Shown piece after piece: positions 16,681-25,498 of a stretch of DNA of 64,000 nucleotides. The notes beneath the pieces are model-generated. The model had not been told where the DNA came from. It ran no database searches and saw only the letters and a program-made list of their open reading frames with translations. A program made the position numbers and the translations under genes. This DNA is from CAZSNT01 sp964607765 (GTDB lineage: Bacteria > Verrucomicrobiota > Lentisphaeria > Oligosphaerales > JABHEG01): contig CAZSNT010000005.1 in assembly GCA_964607765.1 (NCBI GenBank), positions 1 to 64,000 of the forward strand, read 5' to 3'. The first letter of the stretch is position 1, and each line of letters starts with the position of its first letter.

Positions 16681-19475
16681 TCCTCCCTTGCCGGTCGGTC
16701 GGCACACGGCCAGACATTCGTGGTACACCGCTTGGCGAATGATCCCAAACGCTGGCTGAAGCGCTCGACCGCCGGCTCCACGCACTCCTTGACGCGTGCC
16801 ACCAGCTGTACGTGGAGTGCCTCCCACTCTTCAGGGAGACCAGGGACGCAGTCGAGTCCGGCGAGCCTTATTCCCGGGCCTGAAGAGAACTCCTCAATGG
16901 CGCGGCGTGCCTCGCACATGAGCGAGCCGGCTTCATGGGCCAGCTCCTGAAGCAACTGGTGCCGCATCGTGGCGCTGGGACAGCGCAGCGCTTCCGGACG
17001 CCGCCGAAACAGTGAGACCGCCGCCCTCCTGAGCGCGCTGAGCACACCATCCAACTCGTCAATGGCTGAGTGGAACTCGTCCAGTTCCGCCGCATAGCGA
17101 CGAGCCCTCGCGTCCGCGGCCCAGGGCTCCCGAGAGATGGCGTCCAAGAGTTCGGGGTCTGGAACGGGACTGAGGTCCAGTCCTTGCTGCCCTTCTCGGA
17201 GGTCAAATGTACGAAGCTTCGTTGGTCGGTATCGGCCTGGACTGAAGAAAAACGCTTCGCCGGGAGCTAGCCGGCAAAGGTCATCGTAAGCGACCGAATC
17301 AAAGCACATTGCGTCCGCGACACGTTCCTTTTCCTCTGAGGCACTCACGCAGAATGTTATCATTGATGAAGTGTGGCGAACAACCGCTGGCGACAACTGG
17401 CATGGCCCCTGGTCGCACAGCAGGAGCGCCGCCCCCAAGCTACGTAACTCGCAGAGCATCCAAGTGATGTACTGCGTGAGCGCCGCTTGCGGATCGGGGT
17501 TAAGCGCCGATGGCCGGGCATCACCCGTCATGCCGAATATGCGGTGGGCCTCCTCCAAGACGATGGCGTATACCACGCGCCCGTCGGACAGCGCGTGCGC
17601 TCTTAGGGCTTCCCGGATGGCTGTAAGAAGGAAGAGCATGAAAACGCACTTGCCTTCCGGGGGAAGGCGTTCCAGCTCAAGAACCGTTGGCGTCTCCAGC
17701 AGGTGAACGACGCTGGGCACAGTGACAGGGCATTGGAATGTACGACCGAGGGTGCCCATGGTGAGCGATGAGAGCCTTCCCTTGGCAGCTGCCTCCATGT
17801 CCGGTCCCGTGCCCGCGGAGTAGCGACGCTTGCTCACCACTCTTGAAACACAGGTGATGAGCCGTCTCAGCGTCGGGGGGAGCGCATGTTCCCGGAACGC
17901 CTCCTGAAGCGCCTCCCTGATGATGGACGGCAGCGAGCCTTCCATCGGCAACGCGGCGGCTAGGCATGCAAGTCGGGCATCCAAGTGTTCCTCAAGCGAT
18001 GTTCCGGCCACCGGTTCGAGTGGATTGAGGCGGAAAGGCGACACCTGCTCGTTGCCGGGGGTGTAGACCTCGAGCCTTTCGCCGAGCGCCCTCAACACGG
18101 CATCGGGGTGCCTGGCAAGCCGTTTGAGTGCCCGGTATTCGCTCTTTACCGGCTCGACAAGTAGGAATGGTATACGCAGTCGTGACAGATTCAGAATGAT
18201 GTTGGTAACGCAGTTGCTCTTCCCATAGCCAGATTTTCCCGTGATGAAAACATGCGTCGGCAGGTCTCGCTTCGGGAGGACGACGAGAGGAGCGTGGACT
18301 ACCCCGTTCCCACGGCGTTCTCCCCAGATGTTGGTCCCCAGCGGAATCCCGTCTTGGATCTCAACCGCCTCAGCGTCGGTTTCCTTGCTCAGACAGTGAC
18401 AGGGGTAGCTTGCCCCTACAGGCAGCCTGAACACTGAGAGCTCCGGCACGGGGGCAAGGTGTGGAAGGCGCGACAGAGAGGAACGGAGCCCTGGGCCCGT
18501 ATGTGCTACGACGGGGGGATGGATGCCAGGAGGCAGGACTCTTCCGCTCTGCAGCAGTGCCCGAACACGCTCTATCACATGAGGATCTGTGTGCGCGAAG
18601 AGACTGTAGCTGCCGTCTCTGAAGCTGGATTCTGCTACGGTCGTAGCGACCAGCCGTGCTGTGGCGAGGGTCTCGGCGAGCACAACCACGTGGTATTCCA
18701 GTTGCCCCGGGTGTCTCAAGCTCTCATCGGCGAGGCGCTGCATGTCGCGACGGGCTCTTTGAGCCAGCGGCGGGCGATCACGGAAGGGCATGACAGTCCG
18801 AACCGTGCGTCCAGTCTCATCGACGATCGGGTCCAGTTTCGCCGATGGGTCGTAAGGTAGGTATCGACCGTCCATCTCGTCCAGTTTGCTGCAGTAAAGG
18901 GAGAGTTCGCGCAGTTCGGCAGTTGCGTCTGTGGGGGTCACCGCAATGTCAACCAGCACATGCTCGGTAAGGGGATCCAGGACTGCGTCTAGGCGAAGCT
19001 GGTCGTTCGGCTCGCGCTTCGGCTCGTAGGGATGGACGATACAGAAGAACTCCGGGAGCATGTCGTTCCGCGTGTGCGAGATCGCGGGGACGATGCATTC
19101 CGAAGCCCGACTGATATGAGCTGCCGCCCGGAAGTGGCGCCAGGGGACGTCGGGGTACTCACAGCGGCGGAACCGGAAGTAGGGAGCGAGGGCCCCGCGC
19201 TCAATTAGCGCCGAGGCGGCAGTTCCCACCTCCCTGTTGTCTGAGGCTGCATACACGTGGGGCGCGAGACGGGACCAAGGCAGAGAGTCTTCCGGGGCGG
19301 GGTCGTAGGCAAAGCGGAAGCCGAATGTGAGCACTGGGCCGAAACTGGCCACCCCTCGCAGTACCGACTCATGGGCGTCACCCACGGCGGCGAGCACGGG
19401 AGCGGGGTATGCCAACTCCGTGTAGCACGCCCTCGTGCGATCCGGGATGCTCGGGATGTCCCAACACTGAATCAT
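16677..19475 (-). CDS. HerA-like DNA-pump ATPase
   Basis: 932 aa. The motor domain has Walker A ITGKSGYGKSNCV near residue 417 and Walker B YAIVLEEAHRIFG near residue 642, with the LLVEPVKSEYRAL block typical of HerA/DUF87 proteins. The N-terminal ~380 residues are specific to this protein and the last ~200 are helical and charged. HerA proteins form hexameric DNA translocases that work with nucleases or other effectors (HerA-Sir2, HerA-DUF4297 and NurA pairs are known). Here no nuclease is adjacent; the operon instead offers a Lon-type protease and a kinase. Its start follows directly on the upstream stop. Larger than typical HerA (500-650 aa). Confidence 0.78.
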   Translation of the reverse strand: MIQCWDIPSIPDRTRACYTELAYPAPVLAAVGDAHESVLRGVASFGPVLTFGFRFAYDPAPEDSLPWSRLAPHVYAASDNREVGTAASALIERGALAPYFRFRRCEYPDVPWRHFRAAAHISRASECIVPAISHTRNDMLPEFFCIVHPYEPKREPNDQLRLDAVLDPLTEHVLVDIAVTPTDATAELRELSLYCSKLDEMDGRYLPYDPSAKLDPIVDETGRTVRTVMPFRDRPPLAQRARRDMQRLADESLRHPGQLEYHVVVLAETLATARLVATTVAESSFRDGSYSLFAHTDPHVIERVRALLQSGRVLPPGIHPPVVAHTGPGLRSSLSRLPHLAPVPELSVFRLPVGASYPCHCLSKETDAEAVEIQDGIPLGTNIWGERRGNGVVHAPLVVLPKRDLPTHVFITGKSGYGKSNCVTNIILNLSRLRIPFLLVEPVKSEYRALKRLARHPDAVLRALGERLEVYTPGNEQVSPFRLNPLEPVAGTSLEEHLDARLACLAAALPMEGSLPSIIREALQEAFREHALPPTLRRLITCVSRVVSKRRYSAGTGPDMEAAAKGRLSSLTMGTLGRTFQCPVTVPSVVHLLETPTVLELERLPPEGKCVFMLFLLTAIREALRAHALSDGRVVYAIVLEEAHRIFGMTGDARPSALNPDPQAALTQYITWMLCELRSLGAALLLCDQGPCQLSPAVVRHTSSMITFCVSASEEKERVADAMCFDSVAYDDLCRLAPGEAFFFSPGRYRPTKLRTFDLREGQQGLDLSPVPDPELLDAISREPWAADARARRYAAELDEFHSAIDELDGVLSALRRAAVSLFRRRPEALRCPSATMRHQLLQELAHEAGSLMCEARRAIEEFSSGPGIRLAGLDCVPGLPEEWEALHVQLVARVKECVEPAVERFSQRLGSFAKRCTTNVWPCADRPAREE

Positions 19476-19682
19476 CTAGGGCTCCTGCTTCGCGTCCTGA
19501 GAAGCTACCGGGGAGAAATCCACCCGCATGACACGCCGCGCGCTCCGGAGTGCCATCCGGTCCGGGTCCACACGCAGGATATCCAGCAGTCGCGCTTCCC
19601 CTGTCTCCAGGTCCTTTCGAATCCCCGCCAGTCTTTCCCGTTCTGTCTCCCGTGGTGATGTCCGGCGCCGTTCCTGCACCAT
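19476..19682 (-). CDS. Small charged protein, first gene of the minus operon
   Basis: 68 aa from the ATG at 19682, which has AGGAGGAG 7 bases upstream. The protein is strongly charged (RETERERLAGIRKDLETGE) and probably one long helix. Its stop touches the HerA-like start. It opens the operon and could be a regulator or chaperone for the ATPase; it was not recognised. Confidence 0.6.
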   Translation of the reverse strand: MVQERRRTSPRETERERLAGIRKDLETGEARLLDILRVDPDRMALRSARRVMRVDFSPVASQDAKQEP

Positions 19683-20094
19683 GCTGCTCCTCCTGATCGT
19701 AGTGCCCCGGCCACATTGGTCTGCCATCCAGCCGAACTGCTTCCGAGTGACCGATCCAGTCCTATACCTGTAACTGCCAATCACACATTGCTGGACTGCC
19801 TTGGGCCGTTGAGCGCCGCTACGAGGCGTGACGTACGTGCTATCCTGAAACGTCCCCTCAGCTTCTGCCGCTTGCCCATGGGGAAGTGTCGTTGCATTCC
19901 TTCCGCGGCAAGCGCTGTCGCTTGGGCTTTCATGGATGGCAGGTGGCGCATGTTCGCCTTTCGTTTTATGTTTACGATAGGTTGCACAGACTGTTCCCGG
20001 GAGGTTACTCGAATGTTTGTTGTCTGCGTTGGAACCTGCTGGCATTGCGCATCCTCCGAGACGGCTAATGTTCCTTTGATTGGAGAGCTAATGG
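19683..20094. other. Divergent intergenic region between operon A and the TPR gene
   Basis: This 412-base stretch should hold promoters for both the minus-strand operon and the TPR gene. No convincing sigma70 pair or BRE/TATA was found; TTTTATGTTTACGATAG (about 19966-19982) is the most AT-rich patch. A short ORF (20013-20114) overlaps its right end. Confidence 0.4.
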
Positions 20095-20114
20095 ATGGGC
20101 AACGGCTCACCTAG
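20013..20114 (+). CDS. Possible 33-aa leader ORF of the TPR gene
   Basis: An ATG 8 bases after GGGAGG opens a 33-codon frame (MFVVCVGTCWHCASS...) whose stop lies 20 bases inside the TPR gene, so it could couple translation of that gene. It is Cys-rich (three Cys within CVGTCWHC). Only the Shine-Dalgarno and the overlap support it. Confidence 0.3.
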   Translation: MFVVCVGTCWHCASSETANVPLIGELMDGQRLT

Positions 20115-22797
20115 TGACGGGGAGACCGCGGCCGTCGACCGCCGTCCCCCCATCAACGGCCAGACAGAGATACGACATGTGCGCATCACTGATTTCGGTC
20201 GAGGACGCCCCCCGCCGGGTACCTCGGGCGAGCTCGTGGTCAACGATGGGGAAGCCGTGGTAGTATTCAACAGCCCCTACCATTGCCGTATCGTTACACG
20301 CATTGCCAAACTACAGAAGAAGGGGATCCCCGCACGCTGGCGCGAGTGTAGCCGAGTGTGTTGCGGCACCCGCAAGACGGCGTCTCGGGAAGGCAGAACA
20401 CAGCGCCGGAAGGCTAGGAATCAACCCAGGAGAATCGGTGACGCGAAGTCTCTGTACTCTTTCTGGGTTGGAATGCGTAGCGACCACGACCAGGGGAACT
20501 ACGTAACGGTATTGGACCGGGACGGTGTTCCCGTGGGACGCAGGAACTGCGCTTTCGAGAAGCAATCTCATCCGGATGACGCCAGACGAGAGTTCCTCGG
20601 GAATCTGTTCCGACACAACGGCAAATCTGAACAGAGAGCCGTCTACTCCCTCGGTGTCTCCCCTGAAGGGATCGAGTTAATGCCTGCCCGGTCGCCTGCT
20701 GGGGCTGCGGCGGGAAGGCCAGACGGGACGAGCCAGGACACGCAGCCCGATTGCACCATCTTGCTCTCCTGTGCGGGGCAGCACGGTGAGGCAGGAGGCA
20801 AGTCTGCTGGCCAGTTCTTGGACCGGGTGGCGATGGTGTTGGCCGAACACACCGACGCCCTCGGGTCTCGTAAGATAGCGGTCCGACGCGCTCTCCTCAC
20901 CGGCCCGTCCCGCAATCCCCAGGCACGTGTCCTTCAGCTAGAGCGCGAACACGGGGTCAGAATCGTGGCCTGGCTGGACTGTGCTGCCTCGCCTTTCTGC
21001 CCGAACATCACCGTCGCGTCCTCGGGAGGCCCATCTGCCGCAGAACGATGCCGGTATGACTGCGCGGTCGAGAGATCGTCGGATGATATGGAGTACCAGG
21101 TGGTCAGAACGCGCCATTTCCGTCTGGCTCAGCTTCACAATGCCCCAGAACGCGTCGCGGCCTTCGCTCTCGGCACGGCATGCCTCGCCATGGGGGACTA
21201 CATGAGGGCCAACATTGCCTTCGCGCGTAGTCTTCCCAGACCGGACGAGGGCTCTGCCAAGGACGCCGATGTCTACCTTTGCAGTGGGGACGCTGCCCTC
21301 TTTGCCGGCAATCACCGGGAAGCGGCAGCCTTCTACACGTCATGCCTGGAGCTTGATCCGAACCGTGTGCCAGCTCTCACCAACCGAGGGATCTGTCACG
21401 CCCTCATGAACAGGCCAGCAGATGCCCTCGACGACATCTCCAACGCCGTTGCCCTCGTTCCCGGGGCCCCCATGGCCCCACGCAGGCGAGGCGGACGCCA
21501 TGTCGCTGTGCACGAACATGGTCCGGCAGTCAGGGATTTCTCGACCGCTATCGCCCTTGCTGGGCGCGACCCCGTCATGTATCTCAATCGCGGGATCTGT
21601 AGGTACGAGAGTGGGGAGTATGAGAGGGCAATTGCTGACTTCAGTACTGCCATCGGACTCCGACCTGCGAACGCCGCCGCATTCCGATGCCGAGGGCACT
21701 GCTACGGCCAGATCGGTGAGTTCGCGCAGGCAATCGCTGATTTCGATCGGGCCATCGGCATTGAGCCGCGGATATATGGCGGCCACATTGGCCGGGGAAT
21801 CTGGCATCGCGGAAATGGCGAGGCAGATCTCGCGATCGCGGATTTCGAGGAAGCCATCGAGATTGACCCGGGTAATCCTGTCGCCTACGGCCATCTGGCA
21901 ATCTGCCACCACCAGCGGGGGGAACACGACCTCGCCATCGACCGAGGGCGCCAAGCGGTTCGGCTTGGCCCGACACACGTCAGGTCTCACGCCATCCTTG
22001 CCGCCGCCTATGTGGGGAGAGGAGACTACAACGCCGCACGACGCGAGTTCGACACGGCCATACGACTGGATTGCAGTCGGGCTGAACTCCACAAGCAGAG
22101 GATAACCTGCCACCCTCACGACCACGATGCTGTCATTGCTGACCTGTCAATGGCGATCTCCCTCGATCCGGACGATGCGGAAGCCTACGCCCTCCGCGGG
22201 TACTACTACGCTCGGAAGGAGGAGCTTGAGGCCGCGATAGCTGACTTCACGAAAGTCGTGGAACTTGATTCGGAAGTGGCCGCAGCCTACAGCAGAAGGC
22301 CAATCGAACGAGTACAGAACTACCAGGGGATAGGGAAGTTCTACTGGTACCCGCCATCTGATGTTGATGTCCTTGATGAGCTCGGGGATTGCCACGCCAC
22401 GCTTGGCCGGAAGCTCCACCTGCTGGACCGTTTGGCGGAGGCGAGGAGTGCATACGACCGTGCCATCGAGTTGGATGTCTTGAACGCAAGCCTGCACTAC
22501 TGCCTGGGGGGCGTGTTGTGCGACATGGAGGAGCTCGAGGAGAGTTGCAGGGAGTTTCGCCGGGCCATCGACTTGTTCCCGGAGGAACTGCGAGCAGCTC
22601 CTCGCTTGTTCCTGGTGTTCGCGCTGCTCTTATCTGGGAAGCCCGGTGAAGCCAAAAGCGAGTGCGAGACGGCAATGCAGACCGCGAGTCGGGAGACGGT
22701 CGAACCGGTAGTAACATTCTTGCAGGACGAGTTGAAGAGGCGACCCGAGCTTGAAGGCGGGGAAGACATACTGGCGGAGTTGTCACGCGTTCAATAG
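20095..22797 (+). CDS. Large TPR-repeat protein
   Basis: 900 aa. Residues ~330-880 hold about a dozen tetratricopeptide repeats with the usual pattern (YERAIADFSTAIGLRPANA; GEFAQAIADFDRAIGIEP). The N-terminal third is Arg/Cys-containing and unrecognised, with VTVLDRDGVPVGRRN like a small beta domain. TPR arrays bind protein partners. It is divergent from operon A and shares its intergenic region, which suggests co-regulation; it may be a sensor or scaffold for the same system. GGAG lies 10 bases before the ATG. No signal peptide. Confidence 0.7.
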   Translation: MGNGSPSDGETAAVDRRPPINGQTEIRHVRITDFGRGRPPPGTSGELVVNDGEAVVVFNSPYHCRIVTRIAKLQKKGIPARWRECSRVCCGTRKTASREGRTQRRKARNQPRRIGDAKSLYSFWVGMRSDHDQGNYVTVLDRDGVPVGRRNCAFEKQSHPDDARREFLGNLFRHNGKSEQRAVYSLGVSPEGIELMPARSPAGAAAGRPDGTSQDTQPDCTILLSCAGQHGEAGGKSAGQFLDRVAMVLAEHTDALGSRKIAVRRALLTGPSRNPQARVLQLEREHGVRIVAWLDCAASPFCPNITVASSGGPSAAERCRYDCAVERSSDDMEYQVVRTRHFRLAQLHNAPERVAAFALGTACLAMGDYMRANIAFARSLPRPDEGSAKDADVYLCSGDAALFAGNHREAAAFYTSCLELDPNRVPALTNRGICHALMNRPADALDDISNAVALVPGAPMAPRRRGGRHVAVHEHGPAVRDFSTAIALAGRDPVMYLNRGICRYESGEYERAIADFSTAIGLRPANAAAFRCRGHCYGQIGEFAQAIADFDRAIGIEPRIYGGHIGRGIWHRGNGEADLAIADFEEAIEIDPGNPVAYGHLAICHHQRGEHDLAIDRGRQAVRLGPTHVRSHAILAAAYVGRGDYNAARREFDTAIRLDCSRAELHKQRITCHPHDHDAVIADLSMAISLDPDDAEAYALRGYYYARKEELEAAIADFTKVVELDSEVAAAYSRRPIERVQNYQGIGKFYWYPPSDVDVLDELGDCHATLGRKLHLLDRLAEARSAYDRAIELDVLNASLHYCLGGVLCDMEELEESCREFRRAIDLFPEELRAAPRLFLVFALLLSGKPGEAKSECETAMQTASRETVEPVVTFLQDELKRRPELEGGEDILAELSRVQ

Positions 22798-23370
22798 CAC
22801 GGGCAGCACCGCGGCGAGGCGCCCTGGTCCCGGGCTTTGCTGCTCCGCTGTGCGCGCAGTGAGATCTGCGAACCTGTCAGCTCACCGCAACGGCGGCGGC
22901 TGTGCGGGGAGGAGGGATCCCTCCTGCAGCGGAGCACGGCCGGGAAGGGAGCCAGGGGATGAAGTCGGCATGCAAGGCCAGACTTCGTCCCTGGACACAG
23001 TGCGGCAACCACAACGCCGGTTAAAACACCGGGCTCGGCGGGCAAGGATGCCCGGCATCCACCAGAATCCGCGCGAAGTGGTCGGAATCCCGCGCGAGAA
23101 GGTGGGTTGATTGCTGATCGCGGGGCCGCGAACAGCGGCTCAGAGGGGAACCTAGCCGTGGATGACGCGCGGCGGACGGAGGGCAAATCCCTTGCCATTT
23201 CAATGGGGCTTCGGGGAGGGGACGGCCTCGCCCATTCCCGTCGCGAAAGGCCGTCGATGCCGAACAACAAGTCCTTCTGCCTGTTGACGTCCCCGCGGGC
23301 CGCCAGGCCCGGAGACATCGTGTCGGTCGAACATCGGAGCGAATCCATACGCGGCCCGGCCCGTCGCCAA
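22798..23370. other. GC-rich stretch without supported gene
   Basis: About 570 bases with no supported gene on either strand. It contains a perfect palindrome GGAGGGATCCCTCC near 22911. It separates the TPR gene from the first gene with an archaeal-type promoter, so it is a plausible module boundary. Open frames here have unnatural, Arg/Pro/Ser-rich translations. Confidence 0.4.
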
Positions 23371-23387
23371 CCGAAAGGCTTATATAG
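23371..23387 (+). promoter_or_regulatory. Archaeal-type promoter (BRE + TATA)
   Basis: CCGAAAGGC (BRE-like) is followed by TTATATAG. The TATA centre (~23383) is 26 bases before the ATG at 23409, so the transcript would be leaderless. Confidence 0.75.
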
Positions 23388-23408
23388 TAGCGTGCCTACA
23401 CTGGCTTC

Positions 23409-23711
23409 ATGACGCTACAGAATGTGATCACCAGTCTCGTGTTCGCCGTGGCTTTGATCGGCCTCGCGCTGCCGGGTGACCAGCCCGGGCACGCTGAGCC
23501 GGCGATCCCGGATGGAATCTGCTCTGAACTGATCTCCCAGACGGCGAACGCGTCCTACTACATTCTGAACCGGGATGCGGTGAACCGGAGCAATCATCAC
23601 TACATCAGCCCGTGCATGCACGCCATGGGAGTGACCGACTTGAGAATACCGATACCGGCAGATCTCTACAACGAAACGTATCCCCCGCCGCCGCCCTATG
23701 AAATCGACTGA
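23409..23711 (+). CDS. Small secreted protein
   Basis: 100 aa with an N-terminal hydrophobic signal segment (SLVFAVALIGLALPG) and a likely cleavage site near GHAEP. The mature part has two cysteines and ends with a Pro-rich tail (YPPPPPYEID). Not recognised. It is leaderless behind an archaeal-type promoter and stands alone, convergent with the next operon. Confidence 0.65.
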   Translation: MTLQNVITSLVFAVALIGLALPGDQPGHAEPAIPDGICSELISQTANASYYILNRDAVNRSNHHYISPCMHAMGVTDLRIPIPADLYNETYPPPPPYEID

Positions 23712-23738
23712 GAGGACCCTCATGCCGTGTACGTCGAT

Positions 23739-24122
23739 TCACACGTACATGATCGAATCTCGCTCTTTCTGTTCCTCGTTCGAGTCGCCGGTCCGACACC
23801 GGGTTGCCCTGGCTGTCTCAGCAAGTTTGACCAGGCACGCGGCGAAACGATCGGAGAAGGTCCATCCGGATGAAAAGCCGTGCCGCGGGTTGAAATGGCT
23901 GACGCGTTTCAGGATGCCCAGGCGTCGGAGCTTGGCGCGCACGATTTCGAGGACGCGTTCAGTGAAGCCGTACCGTTGACACAGTGGAGAGAATGAGGAG
24001 AGGAATTGGCCATCCGCGTACTTCAGTTCTGTCCAGATCGCCACGAACACACGACGGTGCCGACGATTGTCCGGGAAGATGATCCTGGCCAGGTCGTCCA
24101 GGCCCGACAAGCGCCGGACCAT
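23739..24122 (-). CDS. Winged-helix-like DNA-binding protein
   Basis: 127 aa. The pattern FSPLCQRYGFTERVLEIVRAK then RLGILKRVSHFNPRHGFSSG reads as an HTH plus wing. It is last in a three-gene operon with the zinc-ribbon protein and the gene upstream. It is probably a transcription factor or replication accessory protein of an archaeal-type element. Family not named with certainty. Confidence 0.6.
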   Translation of the reverse strand: MVRRLSGLDDLARIIFPDNRRHRRVFVAIWTELKYADGQFLSSFSPLCQRYGFTERVLEIVRAKLRRLGILKRVSHFNPRHGFSSGWTFSDRFAACLVKLAETARATRCRTGDSNEEQKERDSIMYV

Positions 24123-24135
24123 GCTCGGGCTGAGC

Positions 24136-24504
24136 TCAATCTTCGTTCTTGCCGCGATAGGTGTTCGCCTCCTTGAATTGTGGGTTCTTGAGCAGTTCCT
24201 GGCGTATTCGGTATCGTTCGCGTGCGATTCCCATGGCCTCGTGCCGCAGTGCGACGCCGAAGTTCCGCTCTACGAACAGGATCGTTTCGTACGCCGACAC
24301 GTAGATGTCGTTGAACAGCCTCCAGAAGCGCCAGCGCACGCCTTGTCGGGTCATGCCGAACTTCTTCGATATGGACGCACCGTAGTTGCCGCGCAGCACG
24401 AAGTAGCCGGGCGGCACTCGGACTGGCTCGATCCAGAGCACGCCCGGATCGGTCAGCTCCTTCAGCCGCTCAATGAATTGCTTGTCCTTTTCGGTCAGTT
24501 TCAT
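24136..24504 (-). CDS. Unknown HTH-like protein
   Basis: 122 aa, helical, with ISKKFGMTRQGVRWRFWRL resembling a helix-turn-helix recognition region. It overlaps the zinc-ribbon gene upstream by 35 bases and lies 13 bases before the winged-helix gene, so all three are co-transcribed. It may regulate or help initiate element replication; the assignment rests on the HTH-like segment. Confidence 0.55.
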   Translation of the reverse strand: MKLTEKDKQFIERLKELTDPGVLWIEPVRVPPGYFVLRGNYGASISKKFGMTRQGVRWRFWRLFNDIYVSAYETILFVERNFGVALRHEAMGIARERYRIRQELLKNPQFKEANTYRGKNED

Positions 24505-25267
24505 TTTCGTGTATGACGATGCCGCCGTACGGCTCCGTCTGCTCCAGGACGATTTCGCCCCGGTGTTGCATGAATATGACGGTGATGAACCGGTAGACCC
24601 GGTCGAGCCTCGGGTCCCCGATCAACCGCGCAATGCCGTCGAATCGTACCACGCAGCCCGAAACCAGTTCGAGGATGTGTTTCCGGTAGAACTCCAAGTC
24701 AAACGGACGGCGCGTGACCTCGGCGAGCAGTTGGGCCGGGACCGGTGCGGACACGTATTCGTCAAGTGCCTGGGCCAGCCCGGGGACGTCAGCAAGTTGA
24801 GGCTGATGGTCCAGTATGTAGGCGCCGGACCGGGCGTTGGCCAGCATCTTCTTCAATTGTTCTCGCTTCTGACGTTTGCGCGCACGCGATTCCTGCATCA
24901 TCCGGCGGAAGTAGTCGGCGTCGAACACCTTCGCGTCGAAGCAGAATGCCGATCTGATCCGCTGCTTGCATGCGTCGCACCAGTAGTGGTGGATCCGTCG
25001 TCTCAATGAACCGCCACATCCAGTGCACCCCTGGAACACGAGTGTGGGGTCGAGCTCGTGCCCGCAGTTGTCGCACCGGCACCAGCTGTCCCGCAGCATC
25101 CGCAGGTTCGGTCGGCCGCAACTCGGACACGGCATGGCGAACAACGCGGCGCCGTAGAACAGCCTCCGGAGCTTGTTCCGCATCTGCCGGATCAGTTCCC
25201 CGATCCTGTCCATGCCGCGGAGGAACATCCCCGCGGACAGTTCGCCCGTATCCAGAAACGTCTTCAT
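24470..25267 (-). CDS. Zinc-ribbon protein of an archaeal-type element
   Basis: 265 aa from the ATG at 25267 (MKTFLDTG), chosen because it lies 26 bases from the TATA centre of a strong archaeal-type promoter; the frame stays open upstream, through the promoter. Residues ~45-105 contain tandem zinc-binding motifs (CPSC, CRCDNCG, CTGCGG, CDAC). The rest is helical and basic. It is probably a nucleic-acid-binding protein, as in archaeal plasmids and viruses. First gene of a three-gene operon next to orc1/cdc6. Confidence 0.65.
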   Translation of the reverse strand: MKTFLDTGELSAGMFLRGMDRIGELIRQMRNKLRRLFYGAALFAMPCPSCGRPNLRMLRDSWCRCDNCGHELDPTLVFQGCTGCGGSLRRRIHHYWCDACKQRIRSAFCFDAKVFDADYFRRMMQESRARKRQKREQLKKMLANARSGAYILDHQPQLADVPGLAQALDEYVSAPVPAQLLAEVTRRPFDLEFYRKHILELVSGCVVRFDGIARLIGDPRLDRVYRFITVIFMQHRGEIVLEQTEPYGGIVIHENETDRKGQAIH

Positions 25268-25288
25268 GACAAGGGGAAAGCATCCCAG

Positions 25289-25306
25289 GTATATAAGCCT
25301 TTCGGT
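25289..25306 (-). promoter_or_regulatory. Archaeal-type promoter (BRE + TATA)
   Basis: On the minus strand CCGAAAGGC is followed by TTATATA. The centre (~25293) is 26 bases from the ATG at 25267: leaderless geometry. Confidence 0.78.
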
Positions 25307-25367
25307 CGGCGCCACGGCACGTGGCTCGGCTCCAGAGAGAGTGGAGTAGATGCGTGCGCCAGGCACG

Positions 25368-25425
25368 GCTTCCTGCTTCTTTCTTCTTCTATTTCTTTTC
25401 AATATGGAAAGGATAGAGGAGGATA
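25368..25425. other. AT-rich polypyrimidine tract beside orc1/cdc6, candidate origin
   Basis: A run of C/T with many T residues (ttctttcttcttctatttct) and then caatatgg forms the most AT-rich patch of the neighbourhood. It lies between the end of the orc1/cdc6-like gene and the zinc-ribbon operon. Archaeal origins usually lie next to orc1/cdc6 and contain such an unwinding element. No repeated origin-recognition boxes were identified by eye. Confidence 0.35.
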
Positions 25426-25498
25426 GACGAGCACTGGTCATCATCTGTCATCACACCGGACGCGTCTACCGCACTCTCTCTTCCCTCCCGCAGCAGCA

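Noticed and set aside
22791..23348. Minus-strand ORF of 185 codons between the TPR gene and the secreted protein
   Set aside because: Composition is Arg/Ser/Pro-rich and unnatural; no ribosome site or domain.
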